Below, one piece after another: positions 35,001 through 48,100 of a stretch of 64,000 nt of DNA. Positions within the stretch are counted from its first letter, which is position 1, and every line of letters starts with the position of its first letter. The translations under genes and the position numbers were made by a program. The DNA is from Cercis canadensis (taxonomy: Eukaryota; Streptophyta; Magnoliopsida; Fabales; Fabaceae), in the NCBI GenBank assembly GCA_003255065.1, contig QAOA01003555.1, forward strand, positions 139,874 through 203,873, given 5' to 3'. A model generated the notes under the pieces. That model worked only from the letters and a program-made list of their open reading frames with translations, searched no databases and was not told the origin of the DNA.

Positions 35001-38000
35001 ACAAGGGGACCTCGTGCTTCGGAAGGCGGCCATCACAAGAAAGCACATAAACGAGGGCAAACTAGCACTAAATTGGGAAGGCCCCTACCGAATTCACGAG
35101 GTACTTGGAAAAGGAGCATACAAACTAACAACCTTGAAAGGAGATCATATCCCCAGAACTTGGAATGTATTAAACCTTCGCCAATATATACAATGAAGTT
35201 TCCTACATCTATGCAGAAAAGGACCAATATCCTTAAAAATGCTATAGCCGAGCTCAAAATACAAGGGCCAATGTCCTTAAAAATGCTCTATCCGAGCTCA
35301 AAACACGAGGGCCAAGCAACAGACAAAATTTTACAAGTTTTGTCAGCAGTCGAGTATGATTCAAAACTTCTCTCGCAAATCCAAGTTCTAAGCAGGACCT
35401 CTGGTCCCATCTTTAAAATTAATCTTTAAAAAGTTAGGTCAAATTTTATGTTTTCGGCCAAGTTATTAGTCAGCTAATCCCGTTCAAGATTACCTCATCT
35501 TTTTAAAGGTACTTATTCTTTAACATTAACCTTTTAAAGGTTAGGTCAAAATTCCTGTTTGCGGCCTAGTCATTAGTTAGCCAATCCCGACCAAGATTAA
35601 CTCATCTCTTTAAAGGTACTCATTCTTTAAAATTCTTTCGTTTAGTCCTTACTCCAAGCTTTTTTAGTCCGAGGTATTATTTCCTATCCAATCCCAGCTC
35701 TCATCCGAGCTACAAAGTACATCCGTCTGATTATCTATCATAAAAACACAAACTCCACAAAAATAAACTAAGCTCCCAACATATGATACGAGAAACCAAC
35801 AGAAGAATAAAAAGTCCGATGTACATTATTCAAAATCATCCTTACAGAAGCCAAAACAATACAAAAACCTAAAAGTACAAAATCTAAACCCCCTAGGTTT
35901 TTTCCTGCTCTCAAAGAACATCTTCGTTCTCCGAGGAAAAGTTTACATCCTCACCCAAGTCAGGGTCAACTCGAAGCTCGGGATCATCCCCATCCTATTC
36001 CTCGGCATCGTCCACCAATTGGCCATTTTTTACCCTCTTCCATCCAGGAGCTCGGCATCAATGTCGGGGATCTATAGGCGAACCTGCTCTAAGCATAACT
36101 TAAAGCCCTTCTCATGGGCGTCTGCATAATTCATAACTATTTTTTGCTCAGCCCGGTCCATCAACCTCGACTTGGACTGGCGAACTTAGTCGATCCTTCG
36201 AGCCATTTGGCACCGAACTTTGCCCTCCCGGATCTCAGCCACCCGGCCTAACTCCTAGCCTATCTTCTTCTCCTCCCTCACTTGGGCGAGCTCGGCCAAA
36301 GCACTCTCCAACCTAGTCTAGACGTCCCCCAACTCCTTCTGCGTTTTGCCCAAAGCATCCTGGCAGGACTCTACCGTAGCTCGGGTCACCTCGTCCTCTT
36401 CCTGGAATTTCTGAATCTCTAGCTCGAACCCGACAATCCTTTCGTTAAGCTCCTGGCCAATGACTACAGCTCACCCTAAGATGTCTCAGAGATGTTTACT
36501 GAGCAGCAACATCTTGGCCTCAGCAACCTTTGTCCAGTCCGTGGGCAAAGCCATCGACTTGAGACGATCCCTTGCCAGGTACTGAACATTCCAGAATAAG
36601 ACACTGGAATGTTCCCATTTCTCTCCCACGGGGGCAGTAAACAGCTCGAAATGTTTCACCTCCGAGTCAAGGTCAAACATTCGGCTGGCGGAAGGGTCTG
36701 CTCGGTCCTTTTCATCCCTCGCAGCTACCCTCTGTCTTTTATTTCCAGCTTTCTGCTTGCCCTTAGCAACAGCAGGACTCCCCTCCACTCGAACTGGCGG
36801 TAGAGCTAGTACGTTTTCCGGTACCACCGCCGTCACCGGCTCGGCAGGGATAGCCTTTGTCGGAGCCGCCGACCTCTAAGTTTTAGCTTTTGCGAGCTTC
36901 GCTAGGTTCACCATTTGTTCTTTCGAAAGCTTCCCCTCTGCAACACAAAAGAGAAAATGATCAGTAAACCAGGAAACACGTACACAAAACCACACAATAA
37001 ATACCGACCAATTAGATTTTTGGCCTTGAGGGTGACCATTTGGCCATTTTTTACGATCAGTTAGGAGATCGTCTTTATTATCTGCCGATCTTCCCGTATA
37101 TACTTGTCCATCGCCCGAGCTGGCACCTTATATACATCTCGGCTCCAACGAAGAGGAAATCGAGGCTTCAAATCCTCTTTTAAGAAAAACGGCATGGACG
37201 GCGCAAGACCTGCCTTCCAGGTCGGAATCGTCACGTGAAAGAATCGGTCTTTCCAACCCTTATTCGACTCTTCCACCAATTTCATTAATCCTACTCCACG
37301 CCGACCAGCTATATATACAAATTCCTGGTCGGTATCCTTCACATCCTTTAAAGTAAAAAAATTAAATAAAAAAAAAAAAAACACCTCTACCCTACTCTCT
37401 ACCGATAACAGATCACACATTTTTTGGAAAGTTCGGAGGAAGCCCCAACCATTTACATGGAGTTGGGACGGAGCCGCATTCACCTTCCTAAAGAACTCCA
37501 TTTCAAAGTCCGATAGAGGCAACTCGGCTCCGGCCCTCTCCATGTAAGCAGCACTAAAGGTAAAAAAGTCATTTTTATGACAGTTTTCACATACGGGTGC
37601 ATCCCTAGGGCACGATTTAACATCATAGCTACTACGGCTCCAATCAATTTCGTTATTATAGTATTTAAACTCCTTTACGAATCTCGTACGAAGCACAGAA
37701 AAAGTATTTCTGACCCTCTCATGAACAAATGAAGGAATTGAGGGTCGTACAAAAGATATATCTAGGCTACTCTCACTAGAGCTAGCTTTCTCCGACCTAC
37801 AAGGTTCCCTACAAACACTTGGTTCCCTGTCACTAACCACCTTCTTGTTGACATCTACCCCCTCACTAGATGAAAGCACCTCAATACTCTCCAGATAGTC
37901 CATGGGGTCATCACTATTAACAGAAGAGCAACTCTCCATATTACCACACCGCACAAGAACTCAGAGAAGAAAGAAGACCTACGACCCTAAGAGCAGGAAG

Positions 38001-38794
38001 AGGTAAAATTACCTTTGGAAAAGGAGTAACCCGAGCTGAGATCCCACAGCAGAAATTCCTTACTTCACACCGACCTATGCACCGATCTCAAAAAATTTAT
38101 CAAAAGAGTAGAAGGAAATTTCGCCAACCCCTATTTATAGGACAAAGCAAAATAAATCCGATCTCTCAATACCTTCTAATCCAACGGTGGCTGGGACAGC
38201 CGTATTCTAGCTCGGGAAGGCCAAACTTCACGTCTGAAACGGCTCTGACACTTTAAGCAACCCAAACGACAGCCGCAGCCATGATGGTTATTAATGATCG
38301 CCCTTAGTAGGGAGCCACGTGGCATCAATGCCAGGAGCAACAGAAAGCCATCATGACACCCAGCGCATTATCAAGATTTCCAAAATTCAACGTTTTCCAA
38401 TCTTTCCTATATTATTGTCTCAGAAATAAATACTGCCCGCTCAGAATACCCGTAGATCGGTCTCGGTAAAACCGAAACCCGAGCTCGAAGGAGGGCCAAG
38501 TGTAGATACCCTGTATCTCAGCCCATAAATCATTAAGCTCATTAGTATTAAAGCTCATATTTGTAATATTGTCCTGGACCCTTTAAACTTTCAGATTCCC
38601 CTATAAATAGGCTCCGCACGGCAGGTAAAATGATCTTTTCTCAGTCTTAGATTACAAACGTTTACTTTCTAATACCTCGAATATTGCTAACTTAAGCATC
38701 GGAGTTCGGGTATGAACACCCGACCTTTTGTCTTACTTATTCGCAGGTAACCCGTTTCCAAGTTTTCTCATCAATACCAAACCAGGCATCGTCA
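29085..38794 (+). mobile_element. Ty3/gypsy LTR retrotransposon (Tat-like lineage), full length but broken
   Basis: LTRs 29085-29378 and 38501-38794 (294 bp each; about 15 differences by eye, near 5 percent, suggesting a few million years). Primer-site region TGGCGCCGTCTGTGGGA follows the 5' LTR, and a purine tract ends at 38500. Order on the plus strand: gag (about 29458-30460), zinc knuckle (near 30700), protease (about 31400-31760), reverse transcriptase (about 32200-32900; YVDDLLV), RNase H (about 33400-34000), integrase (about 34140-35190). An antisense open region lies at 37954-36486. The element sits inside repeat unit 3 and has the unit sequence ACATG at its edges. It carries about ten or more breaks and includes a 289-bp internal direct repeat around an N at 30957. 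Confidence 0.93.
36486..37954 (-). other. Antisense ORF region of the gypsy element
   Basis: A minus-strand frame of 297 residues (37954-37061) includes LPLSDFEMEFFRKVNAAPSQ and a Ser-rich acidic N terminus; a second block follows at 36836-36486. Tat-lineage plant gypsy elements are known to carry such an antisense gene between integrase and the 3' LTR, often annotated as a putative gypsy-type transposon domain, and it can be spliced. Its function is not established. It is described here as part of the fossil element, not as a host gene. Confidence 0.7.
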
Positions 38795-39460
38795 ACATGT
38801 AATGTAAGTGAGCAGCTAATTAATAAACAAATTGGATTCTGAAATAGCTGCTGCTGAAGCTGAAGATGAATCATGACAAAGTTGAACTTGTGATCACTAA
38901 TATTAATCTTTGATGATTGATTGATTCTGACCAAAATTTTGTAATTTGATAGTTTATATATTAAACAGTGATTAAATTAGATAGTGCGTATTTCAGAACT
39001 CTTCATCTTTTTTTGAGTTGAGCTTACTTGCCTCCATCGTTAAATGTTAGGCTCTTTAACATTAAATTTGAAAGAAATTTTTTTTTTGAGTTATTTGGGT
39101 AATGAAATAAAGGTGAAATGTTGAGTAGAGTAAAAAATAAAATTTTGAATCTGATTGGTTTTGTTCCATCTTGACATGCAAGAAACTAGTTCTGCCAAAT
39201 ACAACATACAACTATGGCGCATAAAAATTCTAAAACTTAATAAAAAGTATTAATGAAGAAAAACAGCAAGTGATCAATTCCTAGCCTGTAACACGCAAAG
39301 TATTTAGAATTACATAATATACAAATTTCATTGTATATATAGTTATTCATTCTCACAATATTCAACACAAGAAAGAAGAATTACAAACCAACAATGACAA
39401 GGGAGTAATCAAGGATCGGCCACATGAGTTGATTCATTTAATAAATTACAGCAATGCTAG
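38795..39460. repeat. Repeat unit copy 3, 3' flank resumed
   Basis: Matches the unit after the gypsy target site (compare 6606-6992). An extra stretch at about 38905-39195 is not present in units 1 and 2; it has no recognisable ends or coding sense and may be a small insertion or DNA lost from the other copies. Confidence 0.75.
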
Positions 39461-40954
39461 CTACCGTCTATTTCCACCTGTACTTGATTTGATCTCTCTA
39501 TTCTTCCTACGAGATATATATTTAAGTATTAATTGGAAAATGGAAAAAAGAACTACAATTGACAAGATAGGAGCGAGCAATATATTTGAGACTTCTTCAG
39601 AGGGAGCTATGACTTCCATAGAAAGCAAAAAGCCTAACACAAAGTACATTAGTGGAAAGATCAGCAGCGGTCTGAGTAGCCCAGCAGCTGGCAGTAGAAT
39701 ATAGATTGCAAGAGTTGATGTTAAAAGGGCCAAAGTATTGAAAACCCAGAAGATAAGGAAACTGCTGACGTCCATGACCACTGTCCCCGGTAGTTTTGAG
39801 TCAATGGTTATATTGCTCAAATTAGTGTCTGCCTCAGCCTGATAAACTCCACCAGGGGGACTAAGTGCTGCTTGATTGGTGCTTGTTGCAACAAGAACAG
39901 CAACTACCAATAAAAATGTTGCGAGTCTCATTTGTTATACTCTCTCTAAGGCGATTTATTTTAGTGTTTATATTTTTTATAATGTGCCCATAAATTATTT
40001 TGTCTTCTCTTAATAATGTTTCAGCAAGGGTTGGAGTAGAGAGAACTGAGTCACTGCGTAAGGCTTTAGCACTATGTAATATATTTTTAACTTTTACTAT
40101 GTTGGCATCACCTTGGTTCTGATGCTCCACTATGTCCAAGGCTGTCAATCCCGCTAAATTCTTGGCATTTAAATTGATCTTCCCTTGTATCAACAATTGA
40201 ACCATCTGTGCAAAAATAAGTCAATCCACAAGGTTATTGCCAATAATTCTCTCTATATTTTTCCTTATTATGTGATTTTTACAAGAAAAGAAAAAGGATC
40301 TTTAAGCTATGGTACCTGGGGGTTTGTGTCGTTTCGGCCCGCTAAAACGTGTAAAGTGGTATTGCCATTCTCATCCTTCCAGTTCAGCATCGAGTTTTGT
40401 ACATCTGAAGCACCTGTTTTGCAATTATTCTTAAGCCAACGAACCAAGATCTTAAGAGCCTCAAACTGTCCATGTTTCACAGCAATATGCAGAGCAGTCT
40501 CACTTTGAACTGTCACATCCTCAATTGATTCTGGGCAAGCTGATAGGAATTCAGCTAAAAGCTCAACTGTTCCCGCTTTACTCACCAAATGCAAAGGCGT
40601 AAGGCCATCTTTGCCTTTGACTCGGATAACATCTTTATTTATGTCTACAAAGCGACGCACTATACTAGGATTGAGATGTTCTAGAGCAAGGTGCATGGGG
40701 CTTAAACCACACTCGTTTAGCTTCAAAGCAAATGAAGGTTTTAATCTCATAATCTCGGTAGCAAATCTGATTTTCCCAGCAGCAGCAGCAACGTGCAAAG
40801 GAGTGTGAATAAACGGTATGGCATCTATACGTTCCAAAGCATATGGATCCACCTGAATCTGTGTGTAGAGCAAGTCTGTGCTATCTGCTTCAGCAGCTGC
40901 TTTCAGGTTTTCATTCATCATATGATCAAACACGAGATGAGGCAATTGAAACAT
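39461..40954 (-). pseudogene. Ankyrin-PGG gene copy 3, frameshifted in the PGG domain
   Basis: Exon 1 is 40954-40316, intron 40315-40206 (GT...AG), exon 2 40205-39461. Exon 1 is the same length as in copy 1 (639 nt) and 213 residues are nearly identical, including all ankyrin repeats. In exon 2 an A-run has one extra base near 39911-39915, inside RNILLVVAV, so the frame leaves the PGG domain just before its first hydrophobic segment and continues as IFIGSCCSCC to an early stop. The DNA downstream is still similar, with more substitutions near the C terminus than between copies 1 and 2. A soluble ankyrin-only product is conceivable; a run-length sequencing error is also possible. Confidence 0.85.
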
Positions 40955-43280
40955 GTTGATTTGAGTTGGAACTTGAAATGTGAAGGGAAAAGGAATGTGA
41001 AAAGAAATGTATGGAACAAGCTTCTTCCTTTGCTCTTCTCTCTTTCCTGGTCTAGTCTGTCCTGAAACTCACAAAGGCACACATGAATTTTGTTTTTTTT
41101 TTTTCTCTATCTTTTTGCCTACAAGCTTCTAATCTGTGTGTAGAATTCAACCGTAACAGAAATAGAAAAATTGACCAACCAACCTATGTTTAATGCAATA
41201 CAGTGAAGAAAGCTGTAATTTGCTGTCCACGCCTTCACCTCATCCTTGTTAGTTGTTATACCTGTTTTGTAAAATAGTGATGTTATTAAGTGCAATGAAT
41301 TTTAGGGACAGCATAGAACAAATCAATTTACATGATACATGGAATTATAATTATAAGATTAAAAGAGTTCAAATAGTTGCTCAAATCAAAGAAATGTGGG
41401 CATGTGTAGTATAATAAGACATGCAGGGATGGGAGTTGTTGTGGGGCCAAGAGACACACGTCTAATGAAATATTTGAACAACAATAAAAATAAAAATAAA
41501 ACTTAGGTACAAGTTAAATATCAAAACTATTTATATGATATAAAAATTCAGAATGAGTAGAAAATAAAGAAAAGATTAATTATCCTTCAACTAAGTTATG
41601 CATCATAACTCTTTTCCTATGTATTGCATTCTTTTGTAAACCAAAAAAAAATTAATAATTTAAATTAATTAAGGGTTAAAAGTATATTCATTAATATTAT
41701 GGGTTACTGCAAAAGTTAAAGTTTCTTAGCAACAAACTGATTGAATATTCTCTTTCTTATTGGAATCCATTCCATAGTTCAATCAACATCACTAAATTTG
41801 TTTACTAACATCTCGGTTCACATGCTCATATTAAAATATATGCCTGTGGGGTCTTGAAAAACATTGTTTTAGCATATTGAGGCAATTCAACAACTCAAGT
41901 GGTAGAAATACGATAATGGTAACTTTAACATTAATCGAGGGTATACCAAAACTTCAAAAAATTCTAATCACATGAGCACCAAAACAGTAAAATATTCTCT
42001 TTCCCATTGGTAACCATTTTATAGCTTAATCATGACTCCATCACTAAACACAATTACCTTATTACATTTTCAGTTTCACCACCCACTAAGTAATTACATT
42101 GTTATGTTATTAATCCATTTTGGTTTTGGGTACCTCATTCTTATAGATCAAAACCATAGAATTTTTATCTATCCGAAATGGGTTTTCTTGTTTTGATTGA
42201 TGCGAAAGAGAGAGTAAGGAGGCCAAAGATGGTTTATGAAACTAAAAACAAAGATGGACTTAGACGAGCAAAAAAGAGAACGATATATATTGTAAAATGG
42301 GCTAATAATTAACAATGGAAACACAAACTTACTAACCTTATTTCATTGAAACTACTGAAATAATGTTGCAATGCGCCCTTCACGTCTTCAGGAAGTAGAT
42401 AAGTGAATCACAAAACTATAAGAAGAAATAAGAGTTTTAGATAAAATATCCGAAGAACAAAGGAGAGGAAGGAAAGGCACAGAGTTAAATGGTTTCAGAT
42501 TTTGTGTGGATCACAGAACAAAAGCAGGGTTGTATGAGAATGAAGGATGTGAATGCCAAATGCAAACTGCAGAGTAAACAGTTGCAGAGGATCTGAGAAA
42601 GTCAATGACAGCAAAATGCATGAAAGCTGCAGGGTTGTATGATATCAAATTCTTAGCGAAACTTATGAATGCAAATCTGTAACCATGTGGGTAGGAATAA
42701 AAAAATGGTCTAACTTTGGCATTAGTGGAAGGTTATGAAGGCATATTCGCCACTTTAAGTAACACTTAATTTAGAGTTATCATATGATTCAGTTGAAATT
42801 AGAGTTATACCTCTTTAAAAATTCTTTTGAGTTTTTTATGCTTTAATTTTTACTTGATATTTACCCTTTTCTTTTTTAGAACTATATCAATTTTTTAAAT
42901 AGTTTTTTATTTATACTAGTTGGGAAATTTGATTTTAAAACAGTATTATTGAGGTAAAATACTAAGAGGTATTTTCATTTAGAAATGGAGGGCAAGTTTA
43001 TGAAAAAAGAAAAAGAATTCAGTACCCATAATGGAGGCCAACTTTATAGTTTATCTTTTTTTATGCTAACCAAATGCTCGGACGCGTTTACCACGTCATT
43101 TGTGGGATAAGGTAAATGAGTCACTGGCTTCAATTATTGCAGGACTAGTGTGCCATTGTGGGGTGAAAATGCAAAATAGAAAGAAAGGGTGTGGAATTAG
43201 TGAATTTTTGGGTTGGTTTTTAACATATGAGTAAGGCCACAGATACATTCCTCCAAATCAGTACTAGAAAAAAATGTATT
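40955..43280. repeat. Repeat unit copy 3, upstream region
   Basis: 40955-42640 matches 8494-10400 upstream of copy 1. 42641-43090 has no match elsewhere in the window and shows nothing recognisable. 43100-43280 matches 12280-12501. The purine-rich tandem block and its Mutator-type insertion found in copy 1 are missing here. No other gene is seen. Confidence 0.75.
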
Positions 43281-44130
43281 TAATGGAAATGCTTGAACCA
43301 GGTATAATTAGAAACTGCTACTGGGCAGTGCAATTATGGACTCAACCATGGATGATACTAATTTGGAAGAAACTTTGATGCAAAATATAGACTTCACCAC
43401 CTTGACACCTTATGATGTTAGGGAGATGGAATTTGACAGGGATGCTACGTTCAGATAGGAAGCAATGTTTTAAAAATTGGATCAGCGAACTATTTTAAAG
43501 GATGAGTGACGTCATAAATATAATTTTTATATAAATATAATATTTAATGTGCCTATTGTATATTCTAAGTTATAATAAATATATTTTATGCAAATTTCTT
43601 AATAAAATTAAAGTTGGCCTAGTGAAAAATATTTTTTCTCTTTCTTGAAAAGAGGGTTCGAATCTTCTTATGGCCAATATTTATCCATTATACAATCTAA
43701 ATGTTAATAAGTAAATTATAATGCAAATTTACTCACATTAGTTTTCATATTTTCTTCAAAATGATGCAATTTTAAATAAAAAAAAAAATTTAATGAACCC
43801 TCAGGTTATGTAAAATCGGACTGGTTTACTCCGATTTTCACTAGTTTAACCCCCTAACTAAACTGAAATTCAGATCGAGTACTGGTCAAACCATTCAGTC
43901 CAATCCGATTTTTAAAACATTGATAGGAAGTTGACTAATGTTCATATATAGCCCAAATACATGACCATATTTGGATTGTTTGTCAAACAATCTGGTGGCT
44001 ATTAACTGGTAGGATTTAGGCGGAGAAATGTGTATATTTTAGGAGCATTTTTATTTTTATTTTTGAGCTTTATGATGTTAAAATTTTAAAGTCTCCAAAA
44101 GATGTATCAAATATTCTTTGCACTTGTGTA
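43281..44130. repeat. Partial fourth repeat unit (empty sites for LINE and MITE)
   Basis: Starts at the LINE target TAATGGAAATGC without any LINE, continues like 4453-5325, lacks the MITE (site AAATTTTAA at 44081-44089), and ends near 44130 just before the TRIM position. It is interrupted by the hAT-type MITE at 43463-43922. Copy 4 and the older flank of copy 3 therefore predate the LINE insertion or belong to a lineage that never had it. Confidence 0.85.
43463..43922. mobile_element. hAT-type MITE
   Basis: 460 bp. Inverted ends CAATGTTTTAAAAATYGGAT; 8-bp target duplication ATAGGAAG at 43455-43462 and 43923-43930. The corresponding sites in units 1 and 2 (near 4713 and 13455) are uninterrupted. 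An 8-bp duplication with CAATG ends fits the hAT superfamily. No coding content. Confidence 0.85.
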
Positions 44131-44368
44131 TGCTACTAGTCGATCCAGGTTAGACCGGGTTAAAATTCTTAAGACTTGGACTGACCAACTAAATCCGAAA
44201 TTTACTAAAATTTTAACTTGAACACCAATCAAGTCATTCAGGGTTAGGTATTTTTGCTCACCCCTACTAACAGCTATCTACTTCAAAGATGGCAAATATT
44301 GCAAAAAAAATCCGTAGATTGGGCCCATCAGCACACGGATGAAGATGCTGAACTTCTAATGCATACAG

Positions 44369-44658
44369 CAGTTTGGGGCATTAAATCAAGCAAGTCAATG
44401 GATATGTAATCTACCCTCTCAAACAGATGCTAATTTCAAGGAGACAAGGGAGAAGTTGTCAAGAATTTGTCGTGAGCTTGAGGAGAAATTGCAAGACAAC
44501 AGAAATGTACATTTAGTGGATGAAGGGGAGGAATATGTTGGAGATCCTGCGCCCGCAAGAAGTAATGCAGTGTCATCATGTCATGTAGCAAGGAGACAGC
44601 GCAGTTGTAGGTTATGTAGGTAAGAAGGCCATGAATATGATCGAAGGAGATGTCCATT
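44369..44658 (+). pseudogene. FAR1/FRS- or MULE-like C-terminal fragment with zinc knuckle
   Basis: One frame of about 96 codons with a single stop: ALNQASQWICNLPSQTD, EKLSRICRELEEKLQD, then CRLCR, EGHEYDRRRCP. A helical stretch followed by a CX2C...H...C knuckle resembles the C terminus of FAR1-related proteins and of the transposases they derive from. No upstream domain is found. The assignment is tentative. Confidence 0.45.
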
Positions 44659-45177
44659 AATTTCAGAATTTGGAGTTGGATCATTCAGAAGTTGCAGTAA
44701 TCAAATCTGGAATGAGTTTCTTATAAAGTCTTATATATTTATTATAGTTCAATTGAACTCACAGTTGAGTGAAGGAAACAATGGTAACTATTGGACTCGG
44801 AGAAAGAATGATTCAGTTCTCCCAAGCAGGCGGTACATAGAACATTATTCTAAACAGATAATACCAAAACCTGTTAACGTTAAATGCTAAAACATTTAGC
44901 AATAAGCTGCTTATAAGACTATACATAAAGCATTATTCTAAACACATAACACCCGACAATAATTTTTTTGTCACGAAGATGTCAATCTCTTTCATCACTG
45001 TACATCACTTTCATACATCATACATGGAGGAGTACGGCAGCAGCATCATGAGAATTTCTTTATATACAAGAAATCAATCACCATCAATTTTACAGGATGT
45101 GTGCCCTCCCCAACCACAATCAACTGTACAGAAAACATTACCTTCCCCGTTTACTTCCAATATAAACAGGAACTGAT
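44659..45177. other. 3' flank of the LCAT4-like gene
   Basis: AT-rich, no gene recognised; the part near 45178 is presumably the 3' untranslated region and polyadenylation area of the gene on the minus strand. Confidence 0.4.
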
Positions 45178-48100
45178 TCACAAGGCATCGACTGAAACAG
45201 ATAAAGCGTTCAGTTGGACATGCTGTTTTCCCTCATTGCCAGGAATAACAACTATAGTTGCCTGAGTCTCGGAATAAGAAGATTGATTAGCTCCCTCGTG
45301 TGAAACTGATACGGAACTCAAAGACATTTCATCGGCAGTACTGCTTTGTTCATCTTGGTCTTCGGAAATAATTTCCCATTCCTCTTTAAGGGATGCTACT
45401 TGTAGACCCTTCTCTTTGTGCTTCTCCATCTCAAATGCAGTGGGTAGAATCACATAATCATTGAGCGGGTTGTAGAAAGGATCTGGATCTCCTGCCTTCA
45501 GCCAATGCTTGAGGATCCGGAATACATGATGATCACAAAGAATACCCCGATGCTCACCCGGGACTCCAACTCTTGCTTCTGCATTGAGCCCATCAGCCTG
45601 GAAGAAGGATAAAAATGTAGCAGCTCACAGCTCAGACACAAGGCAGAATTACATGAAATTGATTGATTTAATGATGATAAATGTCACATAAGAGGTAAGG
45701 TCAATGGTAGAGATATGATGGCAAAAGTTGAATAAAAAAGTGATGACCATGGTGAGATGCAGTAATGGCAGGGTTCTCAGAACAGCTGCAACAACAATTA
45801 TGGGGATCCTATAATTGGTGATGAGATGATAGTAAGGAGAGCATGGCGCTAGTAAAGCCACAAACTTTAAGACAACAATGGTGACAATGGCTAAAAATCA
45901 TCATATTTTAACAGCAATGTCCATTTACACAAGCATTTTATTATCATATGTTCCTTTGGCCAAGAGGCAGTGGTAATAGAATAATACTTAAGAATCCAAA
46001 GGGTTTGAAATTTTCCCCTCTGGAAATTTACTATTTCTGACTGTTTATAAGCAGAAGAACTATTGGAACTTGGAAGATGTACGTCTATTTCAGTTTCGTT
46101 CTCTTAAAAACAGACCCAAAACAAAATGAAAAATAAGCAACAAAAAGGGAACTAACTGCCTGGCAACTAATGGGCTGCAAGTTTTCATTTCAGAGTCTTG
46201 GGACCAATCACTCAAAAGAGACTTCAACAATAATTCTTAAAGGTTTTTTATGCACTTTTCCATTGTTATACTGTCAGAATTTCTCATTCTAGTCAATTCT
46301 ACAACGAGAAACCCTGAAAAGATCAAACCAGTATGGTTGTCAAATGAAGGCCTCAACTCAATCAGAAAAGCTTAAAATAATAGTGTATTTATGTGTTTCA
46401 ATATATATAGCACATCTCAACTTAGCAATAACTGTCCATCACTATATCTAGTAGACAAATTAAAGTCAAGAGGTATATAGAACCTACCACCAGGTTTGAG
46501 CAACCTATATTTTGGAAGTTTCTCCTATTCCCTCATAAATCATTGCTAGCACTAATTCTATTTTGACCACTACCATGTCATAGGACCAGAATAGATATTT
46601 TCTGTTTCCTACTCACACGAGCCCATATCCTTGCTTTTCTATCAATCTCTAATTCTAATCTTCCTCCCCAATCTGATATTATGGTGCCAGTATAGACTGA
46701 AATTCTGTTATGGTCCAATTCTGATCGGTAATGGATACCAGGGCTTTGAAATATTTGATTGATTACAATTATGTATATTCCATTTAGAGCATCAGAAATG
46801 TTAAAGGTCATTAATGGCACAATTAGATTCAAAACATCATCAATTACATAAAAGATTATGCATAGGAAAATTAACAAACCTTAGCTGACTCTGTTGGAAC
46901 TGTTCCATCACCATCAACACATACATATTTGGCCTGAATATTAACCAAAAAAAAAAATTTACTTTTCGCAATGGAAAAATAAAAAAATAATGCCTTAAAT
47001 GGGAAATAAGATTAATTATAAAATATAATATTAATAGAAAACATTTTGAAACAAAATAGAATCAAGTCTGACCTTCAATAATATGACATAATTAGTATTG
47101 CAAAGGAGGTGAATCAACATTGCATGCACCAAAGCATATGACCTTTACCCCACTTAGATACATAGTGTTCATCAAGAAATAAAAATTTGGAATAATGACC
47201 TGTAAATAACATAGTTGTTGCAGATCTGAGACAGGATTCTCCTCACTTCCATAGCTGCAGAATAATTATTTAAACTGAGCGTCATACATTTGCAAAGAAT
47301 TATATAATATCATCATGCACTAGAAAATTCTAAATAAATTAGATAAGATCAACTTTTGGGCTAACCATGGCACCATCCAAAGAATTTACAGAGGCATTAC
47401 CAAACACTATGAGGTGTCTCAAGATTGGTGGCATATATATTGTAGAATTTAACTTGAGAAGGAAGTTTGGCAGAGGACAAAATCTTGCGTGTTTCATTTG
47501 CCCACTGAAGAATCTCCAAGTTAAAGGGCAGAGGCAAATCCTCACCATCATGGTTAACCTGGATCATGGATGTGCACCATTCTAAGTAAGTTGCACCAGT
47601 AAAGACATTCTAAACTTTTAACCAAGAGTCATACTCATATTCCTCAAGTGTATTATAGAGACGAAAAAAAACCGTAAAAAAGAATTCCATAAACCACATG
47701 AGTGATCAGATCAAAGCAAGTTCAAGTTCAACCTTCAATTAGGTAAAAGAGAAGACCCTGATATGAAAAGATGATTACATGCTTTAAAGATGAAAATGAT
47801 AAGATTTGATTTCTCATATTGAAAGATTGTAAGATGCACCACAAACAAATAAGTAGCATACACTCAATTTACAAGGGAAGTTTAGAAATAATTAAAATTT
47901 GTTTCACTTTCACTGATCTGCATGCTGTGCAAAGACGAGCTGGTAACTCACTTTGTTATTAGCAAGCGCTTCCTTAAAAATCTCAATACTTTCTTGTAGG
48001 GGATATGACTCCAGAATCATACGAGATTTCCCATCAGAATCATGCTTCTCACGCCACATTTCTAGAAGAGGAATGTGTTGCCAATTAAAATCAGGATGAC

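Noticed and set aside
47401-47420. Apparent nonsense codon in exon 8 of the LCAT4-like gene
   Set aside because: The stop is beyond a GT donor; splicing to 47254 restores Cys-Tyr-Gly and the frame to the end of the gene.
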